Below are positions 48,617-60,491 of a stretch of 64,000 nucleotides of DNA, in pieces. Position numbers and translations under genes: made by a program. The first letter of the stretch is position 1, and each line of letters begins with the position of its first letter. The stretch lies in assembly GCA_023231475.1 (NCBI GenBank), contig JALJEE010001605.1, forward strand, positions 1 through 64,000. The letters are read 5' to 3'. The notes under the pieces were generated by a model, which was not told where the DNA came from, ran no database searches, and saw only the letters and a program-made list of their open reading frames with translations. Source of the DNA: Seison nebaliae (Eukaryota; Rotifera; Pararotatoria; Seisonacea; Seisonidae).

Positions 48617-48854
48617 ATGGATCCAGTTGTCCGAGTTCCGGTTAGTAATTTAAATTGTTTTTAATTTTTTTTATACTTCCTATTAATAGTTCAGTTATCG
48701 TTTGAAATATTGGAGGAATCATTGGTTTGCACCTGTGGCTGTTGTAGCAATCGGTTCGTACATATATTACTGTGGAAAGAATGAGTTGCTACATTATAAT
48801 CGGTACAAAAATAAAAGTCATTTATATGGCGGTCATAAAGAGCCCGTGTATTGA
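48617..48854 (+). CDS. NDUFB1: NDUFB1-like (MNLL) complex I accessory subunit
   Basis: Two exons (48617-48640 and 48690-48854) give 62 residues. Vertebrate NDUFB1 (58 residues) is a single-helix subunit of the membrane arm of NADH:ubiquinone oxidoreductase. The match is by pattern: YWRNHWFAPVAVVAIGSYI against a [20 protein letters not shown] layout, followed by an acidic residue, then YKNKSHLYGG against RNKSMLFKRE. The helix, its flanking Trp and the NKS-x-L motif line up without gaps of note. The 49-nt intron is GT...AG and phase 0. The start is placed at the ATG directly after the stop of the preceding 47-codon frame. Confidence 0.65.
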
Positions 48855-49820
48855 GATGTTTCTTTTTCAATTAATTTCTTTTTAGAAAATTTTTAATGAA
48901 AGTCTCTTTCTTTTTTTTTTTGGTTCAGAGATCCATAATAGAATGACTCATATTTGCAATTAAATAACACAACAAATTTATTTGGAAGAGAATTTTTTTT
49001 TTGTTATTTTGTTCCAAATTCGAAATAACATTTTTGTCATTTATTCTCGTGCAATGTAGAAGAATGGTAGAAGGAGAGAGAAGAAATGTTTATTCAATTT
49101 CCTTGTTCGTGTAGCTAAAGGGATTTAGGCTAAGAATTTAATAAAGTTTTCTGTTTTTTTCGACTAGTCTTTCCCCGTCGCATATTCGATTTGTTACTCG
49201 TGTTGGTATTGCATGATTGTAGTATCGATGAAAGCATCTATGTATATGTCAGGAGGGGAATTGCATATGGAATGGAGAGCAAGGTTCACATGAGGCAGTT
49301 AAGCTTAAGTCGAATGTCGACTGCAAGTATATAAACTCAATAAAACGTACGTTGGCCATGCATTCTACATATAAAAAAAAGATTAGAATTTGGAGTAAAA
49401 AATGCCAATTGAGTGAAATCATTGGAAGAATATATTCTACATATCACGGAAGAGAATATTTCTTATTCAATTCCTTCATTTATCTAATTGTCTAAGTGAC
49501 GACAGTTTGGTTTCCGATAAATTGTGGGATATTATTATTTTGTTGTTGTAGCAGAATAATAATAATCTCTTATATCTCATTCACAAATCGAACGAGTTAA
49601 TTCTTTTAATAAATTCATTTATAACTAATTCTTTTTTTCTTTAAAATAAATCTGTTAATTTATTTGTCACATCACTACACGTGTATAAATTATTGCCGGT
49701 TTGGAAAATTGTTTATTCTCATGGACGACAATAATGATAACAATTTATTCTATAAAAAAATAACGAAAATAAAAATTTTATTCGTTCAACAAACAGTCTA
49801 ACCAATTTCAGTAGGACCAT
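48855..49820. other. intergenic region upstream of strawberry notch
   Basis: 966 bp. It holds a possible short 3' UTR of the NDUFB1-like gene and the promoter side of the next gene. A TTTCAG acceptor-like site at about 49806-49811, just before the ATG at 49821, suggests a 5' leader intron. No other coding frame recognised. Confidence 0.45.
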
Positions 49821-52800
49821 ATGACATTTCGTAAGACTGATGCTCAGATCAAGAGGAAGAGAGATATTAATAATATGAATAAGAACAACTACAACAACAA
49901 CAATGTTCATTATTTTGATGGAAATAATAATAATAATAATAATAATATGATAAATTCGGAATATTCGGTGATGAATAATCGAACTTCGAATAATCTTCTT
50001 CCGAAAGTGGATAGAACAAATGAGAATTTAATCGCTCCTTTCCCAACTACTGATCAGCGGATGAGCGGACATATTGCATTATCAAATCGAGAATTACAAC
50101 CGACAGATACTTTATTCTCTTATAATCGACGTCAATCAAATATGTTGCCTGGAAAACAATATTCCAATCCTCCTGCTACATCTATTCATCGATCTGCCAC
50201 AGCAACTAATTTGGTTGATTATAAATCAGAAAATATCATCAACAACAACAACAACAATCATCATCATCATTATAATCAGAATCAGAATTATGGATATTAT
50301 GTTAATTATGAAGGAGATAATAATGATATCAATCGGAACATTTATCATAATAATTCGAAGACACATTTAACGATTCCTTCAAATAATGGAAATTTTATGA
50401 TTAATCGTCGTCATGGTTCAACGTCATCAACCAAATCATTACGTATGACGCCAACGCAAAACTCTTATGATTATGAAAAGAAGCCAATTTTGGGTAATGA
50501 GAATAAAATGGCAAATTTTCCATATCATCAATCTCATTCGCATAAAGAAGAATTTGTCAATAAGAAACCGTTGGCGAGAGTCACATCCGAACGTTTCCAA
50601 ATGAGAAAATACGATAATTTTAAAACAACTTTTTTCGATCAATTAGTTGGACCAACGTCAGATCGACCGAAATATATTAATGCCGTATCAAATAAGAAAT
50701 ATGATGATACAGTATCATCATCGAATTTGTATCCGGATTATAATGGGAGAGAGCGGAAATCAAATGTGAAAATCGAACAGACTATTTATGAGACGAATGG
50801 AAACTATTTTTCTAATAAGTTTCCATATGACAATAATCAATCATTGTTTATGGACGAATATAATCAATCATATAAAACTGAAAATAATAATATGATGATA
50901 ACTTCAACAACAATCTCACCAGATTATGGTCATCGGAATTATTCGAATGGAACATATCGATATGGGAAACCGATAAGACAACCATATAACGGTTTCATGC
51001 CCATATCTGACGATACATTAGATGGAAATAGACATTTATTCAATCACTATTTGGACGAGAGAGATATGGAAGACAATGAGATGAATGATGATGATGTGGA
51101 GACATATGCTGAATATAAACCAAATCTTCCAAACATTAAACATCATGGGAAAGTGCATCCGGATTCGATTGTTGAATCAGCCAGTATGAATTCCATTCAA
51201 ATATCAGTAAGAAATTTGAAAAAATTGAGATTGCCCGAAACTCTCATATCAAAATGTTGTCTTTCACTCGTTCAATACGAGACGATACTTTTCGCTTGTA
51301 ATAAACATCAGGAATTCCAAACGAATGGATGTCGATTCGGATTCTTTATTGGTGACGGTGCTGGTGTGGGAAAAGGGAGAACGATTGCTGGAATAATTTT
51401 AGAGAATTATATGTCTGGAAGAAAGAAAGCGATTTGGTTCAGTGTTTCTAACGATTTGAAATTTGATGCGAGACGTGATTTGAATGATGTTGGTGCTGAC
51501 TTTGTGAAAATTCACGCATTAAATCGATTCAATTATTCTTCTCTCAAATCACAAGGTGTTGAAGATGGTGTTATATTTGCTACATATAATGCATTAATTG
51601 GTGAGTCGATGGGAAGTGAAGGGAAAACGAAGAAGAGAAATCAAAGTTCTCGTATGAAACAATTATTGAATTGGTTAGAAAGTGATTTCGAAGGATGTAT
51701 CGTATTTGATGAATGTCATCGAGCAAAAAATCTGAATTTAGTTCATGGAAAATCGACGAAAACAGCACAAGCTGTTGCCACTTTACAAGATTGTATAAAG
51801 AAAGCGAGAATAGTTTATGCGAGTGCTACTGGTGCATCAGAACCACGTCATCTCTCTTATATGAGTCGATTGTCAATTTGGGGAGATGTGAATTCTGGTT
51901 CACCATTTCGATCAACAACTGATTTCATTCAAACGATGGATAAACGAGGAATGATTGGAATGGAAATGTTAGCGATGGATTTGAAAATGCGAGGTGTTTA
52001 TATCGCTCGACAACTCAGTTTTACCGGTGTCCAATTTTTTATTGATGAAATTTCTTTAGGGAATGAATTTACTGAATTGTATGATCTTTCTGTGAAGTTT
52101 TGGATAGATCTTCGCGAATGTTATGAGAAGTTGAAGGAGATCGATACGAAAGATAAAACAAAGACTTGTTGGAGTCGTTTCTGGTCGGCACATCAACGAT
52201 TTTTCAAATATCTTTGTATTGGAGCGAAAATTTCTCATGTCGTCAAATTAGCTCGTCAATCGATTCAACGTGGTTATTCGGTGGTAATTGGATTACAATC
52301 GACTGGAGAAGCGAGATTGACGGATCATTTAGAAGAGAATCCCAATGATGAATCGAATGAATTAGTCTCAACAAGTCGAGGAGTTCTCTTTCAATTATTA
52401 GAAAGTAGTTTTCCCATGTTAGAAGATTTACGAGTAAGTAAAAGTCAAAGTAGAAGAAATAAAAAGATTAATGATGAAGAATTAGAAGATGAGATTGATG
52501 AAGAAGATGAAGAAGATGAAGAGGATGAAGAAGATGAAGATGGTGATGATCCAGGTTTAGTATTACTTGATATGATGGGAGAAGAATGGTTAGGTGGTGA
52601 GAGAAAGAAAGGAAGAAAACGAAAGAAATCGAGTGAAATGGAAGATATTGCATTGATCAATTATGATAATGAAGATTTGATAGATGGAGATGAAGATCAA
52701 GAAGAAGATGTAGAAGAGGAGAATGAGAAGAAAGAAGAGAATAATTTGAATGACAATAAAAAAAAGAAAGCCGTACGTAGAAAAAAGCCAAGAGTTTCTG

Positions 52801-55400
52801 GGAAATTATCGAGCAAAAAATTTAAATTGAATGAAGAAGATGATGATGATGATCAATCAACGACTAATAATGACAGTTTCAATCAAGAAGAAGATGATGC
52901 ATCTTTATCAGAAGAAGATCGTAATGAATATTATCCTGATGATGATGAAGATGATGATCCATTTAATCGAATGTTACAACCGAACAAGAAAGAAGATATG
53001 ATGAGAAGTAATTTCAATCCGTTATTGAATGAAATTAAAAGTGATGAAGAGAATGGACCTGACGATTTCTTCCAAAATCTTCCATTGGAAACTGATTTCG
53101 GATATCAACCTGATGAATCAGATTTCACTTCCTCCAATTATCAAACATCGACATTTGACGATTTATGGGCGAAGAATGAGAAAGATGATATGTTTGACGT
53201 TGGATCATATTTCGACAATTTGAATGATCTCCACAATCTGAGTCCTCAACATCTCAATCAGAATGAGAGTGATCTTTCAATTTTACCGAATGATAATGAA
53301 CCAATATCAACGATGACGGATGAAGAGAAACGTGTGAAAGAGGAAGAAGAACATCGGAATTTATTGGAATGGGCTAAAGAGAAACGAAATGAATTTTTGA
53401 CTAAAGCTCACAATTTAATTCTCCCACCAAATGCATTAGATGATTTGATTCAATCATTAGGTGGAGCATCTGAAGTGGCCGAGTTAACAGGAAGGAAATA
53501 TCGACAAGTATTCGATGAAAAAACTCAAACTGTTCGTTGTGAATTGAGAACTGCGGCTGATTCAGGATTGGAAGGAATAAAGAAAGGACAAAATGATACG
53601 TTGGAAACGATTAATTTGCGAGAGCGTGATGCGTTTATGAGTGGGAAGAAACGTATCGCGATTATAAGTGAAGCTGCTAGTTCTGGAATTTCATTACATG
53701 CTGATCGTCGTTGTATTAATCGAACGAAACGACTTCATATTACACTCGAATTACCATGGAGTGCTGATCGTGCCATTCAACAATTTGGACGTTCTCATCG
53801 AAGTAATCAAGTTCATCCTCCCAAATATGTTATCGTCATTTCAAAATTAGCTGGTGAAACAAGATTTGCAGCAACTGTCGCTCGTCGTTTAGCTTCATTG
53901 GGAGCATTGACTCATGGTGATCGTCGTTCGGCGTTTTCAGGAAAAGATTTATCAAAATATAATCTTGATAATAAATATGGTTCAACGGCTTTAAATAATA
54001 TGTTGATATTTATTATTTGTGGGACGGAAGGAAAAAATATACCACCGATAATAAATGCACCAGATAAATTGAATTTCCTTCGTGTCATCTATTTTGCAAT
54101 GTTGAGTGTTCAAATTATTAAGGTGAGAAATAAAGATATGACAATGCCGATCGAATCATTCAATTTGTGGGAGAATGCTCTGAAGAAACAGAAAACGACA
54201 AATGAAGAAAAAATTGAAGAGATCGAAGACATCTCATTCTTTACGAGTGAAAAACATGTACCGACAGCTGATTCAAATTGTCAAACTGTCCCAAAATTTT
54301 TGAATAGAATTTTGGGAATTCCGGTGAAAACACAAAATTTGATTTTTCAATTTTTCCTCCGTTTTTTCGAACAAGAAATTCTCAATGCTAAAAAGAAAGG
54401 AATTTTAGATCATGGAATTAATGAATTGTCAGATAATCATGAAAAGACGACGATCTTGAGAGAAATCTCTTATAAATTGAAGAAAGAAGAACATAAATTT
54501 AATCCTGGATATATTCCCATTAACAAGACAGAAATTATTAATAAAGATTTTTTTGAATATCAACCAACGATATCGAATGTGAAATGTATTTCATATGAAC
54601 CGAAATGTGAAGAGAATGTTGTCAATTTGATAGCTGTTGTCATCGATCGTGGTGTTAGTTGGGAACGTTGTCAAGAATTGATTAAGGAAGCACAAATTAC
54701 AAAAAAAAAATCGACCAGTTTTCAAAATGCCAAACCATATGTCTTTTATTTGGCACAATGTCGACAAAAGATGTATAGTCTTGTTACGTTGTCAAATGTG
54801 ATGGGAGACGATGCTTTGTATCGAATGCACAAACCGAATTATGGTCGAGAAAAGAAGTTGTATAAGTTGTCTGAATTCGATCCGACTCATTATAAAGAAT
54901 TGGAAGAGAATGATGAATTGGAGAAAGGTTGGAAAGAACATTATGAAACATCTAAATTCAAATGTGTACATCAATATAATAATGACGATTGTAAAGCATT
55001 ACATTATCGAGGGAGAAGTGCAATGTTGAAAGCAACGTTAAGATCGAATATCTCCGAATTGGACGGGAAACAAATGAACGGAACAAAAATTCATCCATTT
55101 TCTTCAGATCAAACAATCTCAAATGTCTCATCAACAAATGAAGAAATTGAAGAATTTGGATGTCCACATATGAGACGATATCGAACTTTCTTCGTTTTGA
55201 CTAGTTCCATTTTCCCCATTTTCACAAACGTCAACATGATTCTGAGAGACAATGATAATCAATCAATTCAATTAATTAGAGTGTGTATCGGTGGTCGTCG
55301 AGTAACGGGCTGTCTAATCGGTTACCGGAAGATACGAGAAGTTCAACAATTGCTACAAAACAAAAGTTGCACTTACAAAGTAACTGATTTTGTAAAATGA
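49821..55400 (+). CDS. SBNO1: strawberry notch homologue (SBNO1-type helicase-like protein)
   Basis: One uninterrupted frame of 1859 residues. Strawberry notch is a nuclear DExH helicase-like protein that links Notch and EGFR signalling to transcription. The N-terminal ~450 residues are Asn/Tyr/Ser-rich and disordered. The conserved body starts at HPDSIVESASMNS. Walker A is IGDGAGVGKGRT (about residue 510), then LWFSVSNDL-like IWFSVSNDLKFDARRDL, DECH box FDECHRAKN (about 630), YASATGASEPRHLSYM, and SAHQRFFKYLC. The second helicase half has EAASSGISLHADRR, LELPWSADRAIQQFGRSHRS and SLGALTHGDRR (about 1280-1380). A C-terminal region (KFLNRILGIPV, VIDRGVSWE) follows the vertebrate protein to the end. 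A ~160-residue acidic insert (52470-52960) separates the helicase halves, as in other SBNO proteins but longer. No intron in 5.6 kb. Confidence 0.95.
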   Translation: MTFRKTDAQIKRKRDINNMNKNNYNNNNVHYFDGNNNNNNNNMINSEYSVMNNRTSNNLLPKVDRTNENLIAPFPTTDQRMSGHIALSNRELQPTDTLFSYNRRQSNMLPGKQYSNPPATSIHRSATATNLVDYKSENIINNNNNNHHHHYNQNQNYGYYVNYEGDNNDINRNIYHNNSKTHLTIPSNNGNFMINRRHGSTSSTKSLRMTPTQNSYDYEKKPILGNENKMANFPYHQSHSHKEEFVNKKPLARVTSERFQMRKYDNFKTTFFDQLVGPTSDRPKYINAVSNKKYDDTVSSSNLYPDYNGRERKSNVKIEQTIYETNGNYFSNKFPYDNNQSLFMDEYNQSYKTENNNMMITSTTISPDYGHRNYSNGTYRYGKPIRQPYNGFMPISDDTLDGNRHLFNHYLDERDMEDNEMNDDDVETYAEYKPNLPNIKHHGKVHPDSIVESASMNSIQISVRNLKKLRLPETLISKCCLSLVQYETILFACNKHQEFQTNGCRFGFFIGDGAGVGKGRTIAGIILENYMSGRKKAIWFSVSNDLKFDARRDLNDVGADFVKIHALNRFNYSSLKSQGVEDGVIFATYNALIGESMGSEGKTKKRNQSSRMKQLLNWLESDFEGCIVFDECHRAKNLNLVHGKSTKTAQAVATLQDCIKKARIVYASATGASEPRHLSYMSRLSIWGDVNSGSPFRSTTDFIQTMDKRGMIGMEMLAMDLKMRGVYIARQLSFTGVQFFIDEISLGNEFTELYDLSVKFWIDLRECYEKLKEIDTKDKTKTCWSRFWSAHQRFFKYLCIGAKISHVVKLARQSIQRGYSVVIGLQSTGEARLTDHLEENPNDESNELVSTSRGVLFQLLESSFPMLEDLRVSKSQSRRNKKINDEELEDEIDEEDEEDEEDEEDEDGDDPGLVLLDMMGEEWLGGERKKGRKRKKSSEMEDIALINYDNEDLIDGDEDQEEDVEEENEKKEENNLNDNKKKKAVRRKKPRVSGKLSSKKFKLNEEDDDDDQSTTNNDSFNQEEDDASLSEEDRNEYYPDDDEDDDPFNRMLQPNKKEDMMRSNFNPLLNEIKSDEENGPDDFFQNLPLETDFGYQPDESDFTSSNYQTSTFDDLWAKNEKDDMFDVGSYFDNLNDLHNLSPQHLNQNESDLSILPNDNEPISTMTDEEKRVKEEEEHRNLLEWAKEKRNEFLTKAHNLILPPNALDDLIQSLGGASEVAELTGRKYRQVFDEKTQTVRCELRTAADSGLEGIKKGQNDTLETINLRERDAFMSGKKRIAIISEAASSGISLHADRRCINRTKRLHITLELPWSADRAIQQFGRSHRSNQVHPPKYVIVISKLAGETRFAATVARRLASLGALTHGDRRSAFSGKDLSKYNLDNKYGSTALNNMLIFIICGTEGKNIPPIINAPDKLNFLRVIYFAMLSVQIIKVRNKDMTMPIESFNLWENALKKQKTTNEEKIEEIEDISFFTSEKHVPTADSNCQTVPKFLNRILGIPVKTQNLIFQFFLRFFEQEILNAKKKGILDHGINELSDNHEKTTILREISYKLKKEEHKFNPGYIPINKTEIINKDFFEYQPTISNVKCISYEPKCEENVVNLIAVVIDRGVSWERCQELIKEAQITKKKSTSFQNAKPYVFYLAQCRQKMYSLVTLSNVMGDDALYRMHKPNYGREKKLYKLSEFDPTHYKELEENDELEKGWKEHYETSKFKCVHQYNNDDCKALHYRGRSAMLKATLRSNISELDGKQMNGTKIHPFSSDQTISNVSSTNEEIEEFGCPHMRRYRTFFVLTSSIFPIFTNVNMILRDNDNQSIQLIRVCIGGRRVTGCLIGYRKIREVQQLLQNKSCTYKVTDFVK

Positions 55401-57178
55401 GTGAATGTGATCAAATCTTTTTCGACTTCGTGTTCTCTTCCTTCAATTTCTCACCATTTTGATGAAGAATCTTTTATTTTTACGTTTTTTTGTTATTTTT
55501 TTTAATTTTAATATATTATTATTTGTTACATCAAAGAATTTATTCAAAAAAACTATCTGAAAACTATTCGAATTCAGAATTTATTTGAAATAAAATTTAT
55601 AGAAATTCCATTCAATTTACATTACTTCTCTTAATATAACTTTTCTTAAGCATACGATATACATAATAAATTACTTTTAAATCAATAACAATCCACTTGT
55701 AATTCAGTTGTTTCTTTAAAACTCTTTGAAAGAAAGTTAAATTGTTTAAGAGAGTGTTTCTCAATCGAATCAGAATAAAATGAAAAGTTCATTTATTTTA
55801 CAATTCATTCAATTATAAAATATTTGTTTATTTTTTCCATAATTCCAAATAGAAGAATTGTTGGGAGTTCGTTTTAATTAACTTTAAAAGACTTAAAACA
55901 GCTAGACACAGTGTTTATGAAATCAATAGAGAATTAATACGAATCAGTTGCAGTAGAGATGATATATGGGTAATGTTTAATCGAAGAGAATTAAATTTTA
56001 ATTATACATATCATCGTCATGGGTATTATTAGATTTGGTCGTTATTTCAGGAAGTGAAATAGAATAGTAGGAATGAATGGGAAAAGTGTTTCGCTTCATC
56101 TCCAATACTTTTTTTGCCTTTCATGCAAGCAATGCGATAAGAATGACCTTTTAGTGAGACGTGAAAAAGGAAAATAGTGTTATTCATTCGTTTAATTTAA
56201 CCGTCTCCCAAATCTTTACGAAATATCGAAGGATAGAGAAATGACGATATTTTCGTTTACACTTAATCGGTCATCTACTTTTAAAGTGCTCGCAAAAGTT
56301 TGAGAAAAGGTAATTGTTTATGAATGAATCATGTTCTTCATCGAAACGATTAAAAAGAATTTCCATTAGAATTTTCCCCATGATCCATTTGAAATCATAG
56401 AAGAGATCATGATCACCATCATCAAGAAAAACAAGAAATTTTTGTTGACGTTTTCATACCGTTGTCATGGGAATTATGATGAAAATAAATTTTTTTTCTA
56501 TATTACTTTCTGTCTGATAAATGAATGTATGATAGAAAATAGGGAAACAGGAGAAGACAAAACGAAGTGATACATAGCTCGTGGAAACATTGGATTACAC
56601 ATACACGCACATATCGGAGTGAATATTAATTTTTTGTTTGTAAGAATTTCTTCCATTTCCTTATGAGGACGAAGTACGGTGAAAGAATTAATAAATTTCT
56701 TTTAAAGCGGAATTCTTGTTTGTTCATTAGAAAGAGAGAGTCCCGAATTTCAAACAGGTTTCGACCCTTCCACCAATTTGATTGTTCATCTGTTAAGTGA
56801 ACGATACTAAAACGATTTGTGTCGAAATTGGATGAAGATTTTACGAAAAACCAAATCGAATTGATTTCTTTTCCAAACATCTCATTCTTCATACATATTT
56901 TTTTGAAGTCTGCTTAATTCAATGTTTCTTTCATTATTTCATTGAAGTAATTTATCCTTGTAGAAGGATTGCTTTATAAATCTTACAACAGAAGAAAAAC
57001 AATAAGTTTAGTCTTTTGTCTAAAGGAAATAATATGTGTGTCGAAATTCATACTATCCTAATCTAATTCAACTAGTCGCCTTTCATTCGCTTTTGATAAA
57101 AAGTAAACTTGAATTATTGCCTCTAACTGAGATTTCATTATTCTTCAACAATCTTTCTTTTTTCAGATGTACTAGAAA
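55401..57178. other. intergenic region, no gene recognised
   Basis: 1.8 kb between strawberry notch and the CDKL kinase. An 88-codon minus-strand ATG frame (56626-56892) has balanced composition but no recognisable similarity, and frames this long are expected by chance. The last bases contain TTTTTTCAG at about 57160-57166 before the kinase ATG, suggesting a leader intron. Confidence 0.45.
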
Positions 57179-59061
57179 ATGGAAAAATACGAGGTCCTAA
57201 GACCAAACGTCGGTGAAGGTTCTTATGGAATTGTATCTCATGCAATTAATAAAGTTTTCTCTTATCATTAAAATTCATTTATTTGAATTTCATCTATCTG
57301 TTATTAATAAATTGATAATAAAACAAATGAAAGGAAACTCGAGAAGAAGTTGCAATAAAACATTTTAAGAATGTAGATCAAAGTTCAAAATTTTCTTCTT
57401 ATTTTTATTCTTCCTATCGTAAAATGAATTTGTAGTGGAGAATGCTCAATTGAGGAAAGCTGCAGTTAAAGAATTGAGAATTTTAAGAATCCTTCACCAC
57501 AAAACGAGTCATACTAATACAAACAGCAAATCTTATTGCAATAGCCAATTACGTCATTTTCATGACGCATCTCAATTGAGTCATGAGAATATCATTAAAT
57601 TCATAGAAGCGTTCCGTTGTGCAAAACAACAAACATTTTCAATAGTCTTCGAATTTTGTCCTCATACATTATTACGACTCATTTCCAAGAATAAAAACGG
57701 TTTACAATGGAAAGATGTTCATTCGATTTGTTTACAAATCTGTAAAGCAGTTCAATGGTGCCATAATCATTCCATTCTTCATAGAGGTTGATTTTTATTT
57801 TATTAATCTTAAAAATAATTTGAATTTAAATTGTAGATATTAAACCGGAAAATATATTACTTAATCAAAATAATGTGGTTAAGTTGTGTGATTTCGGTTA
57901 AAATATTTTTCTTTATAATTAATTCACTAAATTTGTAGGTTTTGCCAGACAAGTCTATCGAGGAAGTTCGAATGATTTGAATAATAAAGACCATCCACAT
58001 ACTCATTATGTGGCTACCAGATGGTATCGTGCACCAGAACTATTATTAAATGCTCCTTATTCATTTCCGGTAGACATTTGGAGTATTGGTTGCATTCTCG
58101 CTGAAATGTCCAATGGAGAACCGTTGTTCAAAGGTGAGTCGGATATCGATCAAATATATAAGATTCAATGTAGAATTGGCAATTTCCCTCATTCACTAAC
58201 TCAACATTTTAATAATTCATCGAAATTCAAAAAATTGATGGTTCGTATTTAATAATTAATATTTGTATTTATTTTTTAATATTTTCAAAATTTTTTTAAA
58301 AAAAGTTTCCCACAGTAACAGAACCTGGTGAATCATTAAGAAATGCTTATCACGATAGATTAACGGTGGAGAAGAATAATGAACTTTTTTATTTTCTGGA
58401 GAAATTATTGCAACTTAATCCGAAAGATCGTCTGATGATTGTCGACTGTGTGTCGAAATTGAATGACATTTATTTCAATGTTTTCACATCCAAAAAAGTG
58501 GGTTTGTTACCAAAAGGTAATAAAGATGGTCGTCGTCATAGTTCAACATTCTTCCAGTTGAAATTGCCGACGAAGCGAAATAATTTCACATTAAATTCTG
58601 GAAAAGTTTCAACATTTCCATTAATAGACTATGTGGACAGTACATCCAATTTCCGTCATTTAATGTTAAGATTGAATTTGAAACATCAACAAGAATTGGA
58701 AGAATTGAATAAGACAACAGTGGAAGTGAAACCATCAGTGAATCATCAGAAATTGGAGACGCTAAAAGAAAAAATCATTCTTCCACCCACCAAATTGACA
58801 CATTTACCAAAGAAGAAATATAGTGCGAAAACGAACAAAAATTCAATTCATCTCAAATCGAAATTGACGAAATCTTCGAAACTGGCAAATGATAAGAACA
58901 ATAGTCAAAGTAAACGTGTTACGAGATATCGTCGTTATAAAAGTTCAACCACAACATCATTATCCACCATAACATCAACAACAAAAACGTCGAATGCAAC
59001 ATCATCATCAACAACGATTGATACACCAGGTACAACGATATTTAAAAAGAAAATTAATTGA
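57179..59061 (+). CDS. CDKL5: CDKL-family serine/threonine kinase, CDKL5-like
   Basis: Six exons (57179-57253, 57334-57382, 57436-57786, 57837-57896, 57939-58240, 58306-59061) total 1593 nt, 530 residues. CDKL kinases act at cilia and microtubules. Kinase motifs are complete: glycine loop [12 protein letters not shown] with Lys34, catalytic HRDIKPEN (Asp159), DFG (Asp177), a MAPK-like T-x-Y activation motif Thr200-His-Tyr202, then [13 protein letters not shown], and the CDKL-type [40 protein letters not shown] resembles CDKL5 more than CDKL1/2. An unusual insert of about 25 residues ([14 protein letters not shown]...) follows the alpha-C helix. The C-terminal tail is basic and Ser/Thr-rich and much shorter than vertebrate CDKL5 (about 1000 residues). 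The 80-nt first intron uses an AAAG acceptor and is the least certain junction. Confidence 0.82.
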
Positions 59062-59924
59062 ACAAATCCGTTCATTCTCTCTCAAATCCGATAGGCTTGA
59101 CGGTGGTGTTGTTGTTGAAAGGAAATAACCGGTGATTATGATTCTAATTTATTTCATTTCAAATGATTTCTTCTCTTTCTCTTATATTAATTATCGTACT
59201 AAACGATTATGAAACTCCAATATATCTTGCACTGTATTCAAGAAAAAGAAAATCAAATTCTCATCGAAGAATAATCATTTGTTATTCATTAACAAGAAAA
59301 CATAAAATGAAATAAATTACTTTAAACGTTTAATGATAATACAAAACATTAAATTTTGTGTAGACACGTGAAAAAAGTCGAGAGCGAGAGAGTGTTGAGA
59401 CAGAGTTGAGATTATACCATCGAGAGGATAATATGAATAAGATTATTGAAAATTGGTGAGAGAAATTAGAAGTTGGGTGAAGGGATTATGTCGATGAATA
59501 AATTGACATGTTATTCGCGTTTCAAATACTTTTTAGGTCGAAACTATAATTAGGAAGTGGTTTAGAAATTAGGAAAAAAATTAAAGTTTTTTCTTCTTTG
59601 TCATTATCATCTTTGTTCTCATGTTTATTTTAAGATTATTATAACGCCAATATTATTGTTGTTGTTGTCGTTGTTTAATCATGTTGGATGAATTATCCCC
59701 AATATTTAATTTGGATGAATTATTTAATGAAATGAGATGAGAATTATCTTTTCCTCAAATTAATCAATGAGTTAATGAATAATTTTAGTTTCTTTCTTTT
59801 CTATGTTTCTATTTAGAAATTCTATATTTCTTTTGAGATAATCATCGGACATAGAACATTTAATTTATATTATTTCAATTTCGACCTAAAGTGACCTTCA
59901 TCAATTAAAACAATAGATTTAATC
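59062..59924. other. intergenic region, no gene recognised
   Basis: 863 bp between the kinase and the polyQ gene. It contains AATAAA-like hexamers near 59311 and a TTGTTGTTGTTGTCG tract at about 59657-59671. 5' exons of the polyQ protein could lie here but none is evident. Confidence 0.4.
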
Positions 59925-60435
59925 ATGACGTCATTGAAACGATCAGCATACCGTAATGAAGAAAACGATTTGAAATCAAAATCTGACCAACGATTCGACA
60001 AAATACGAAGTGGAGAATCTCTAAAATTCTTAGGATATAGATCAACGTCATCTTTAGACATGTTTGGAGCATTTAAGAAGAATAAGAGTTCTACCGATTT
60101 CCGTTATTCGAATGTAGATTCAGGGTTCAAATCGCCAATCGTTCAATCACCATCCGAGTCCAGTATGGTCAATGATGAGATGAGGGACGATGATGACGTG
60201 AGTAGTATTATTATGTCGAAAGTTGATAATAATGAGACGGAACGAAAGAAGAAAGTTGATAGATTGACGACATTTCTTGAAAATATGGAGAAGACGAGTG
60301 CGATGAATGCACACAATTTTTCTTTGTGGAAGGAGAAAGATGCCGAATATCAGAGATATAAACAAACTCAATCGCCATATGTTTATAACAATAATATGGA
60401 TATGCAACATTCATTATACAATACCCAAATGTACC

Positions 60436-60491
<56 letters not shown>

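Noticed and set aside
56626-56892. 88-codon ATG frame on the minus strand
   Set aside because: Composition is reasonable but no similarity, and several frames of this size are expected in the non-coding part of the window.
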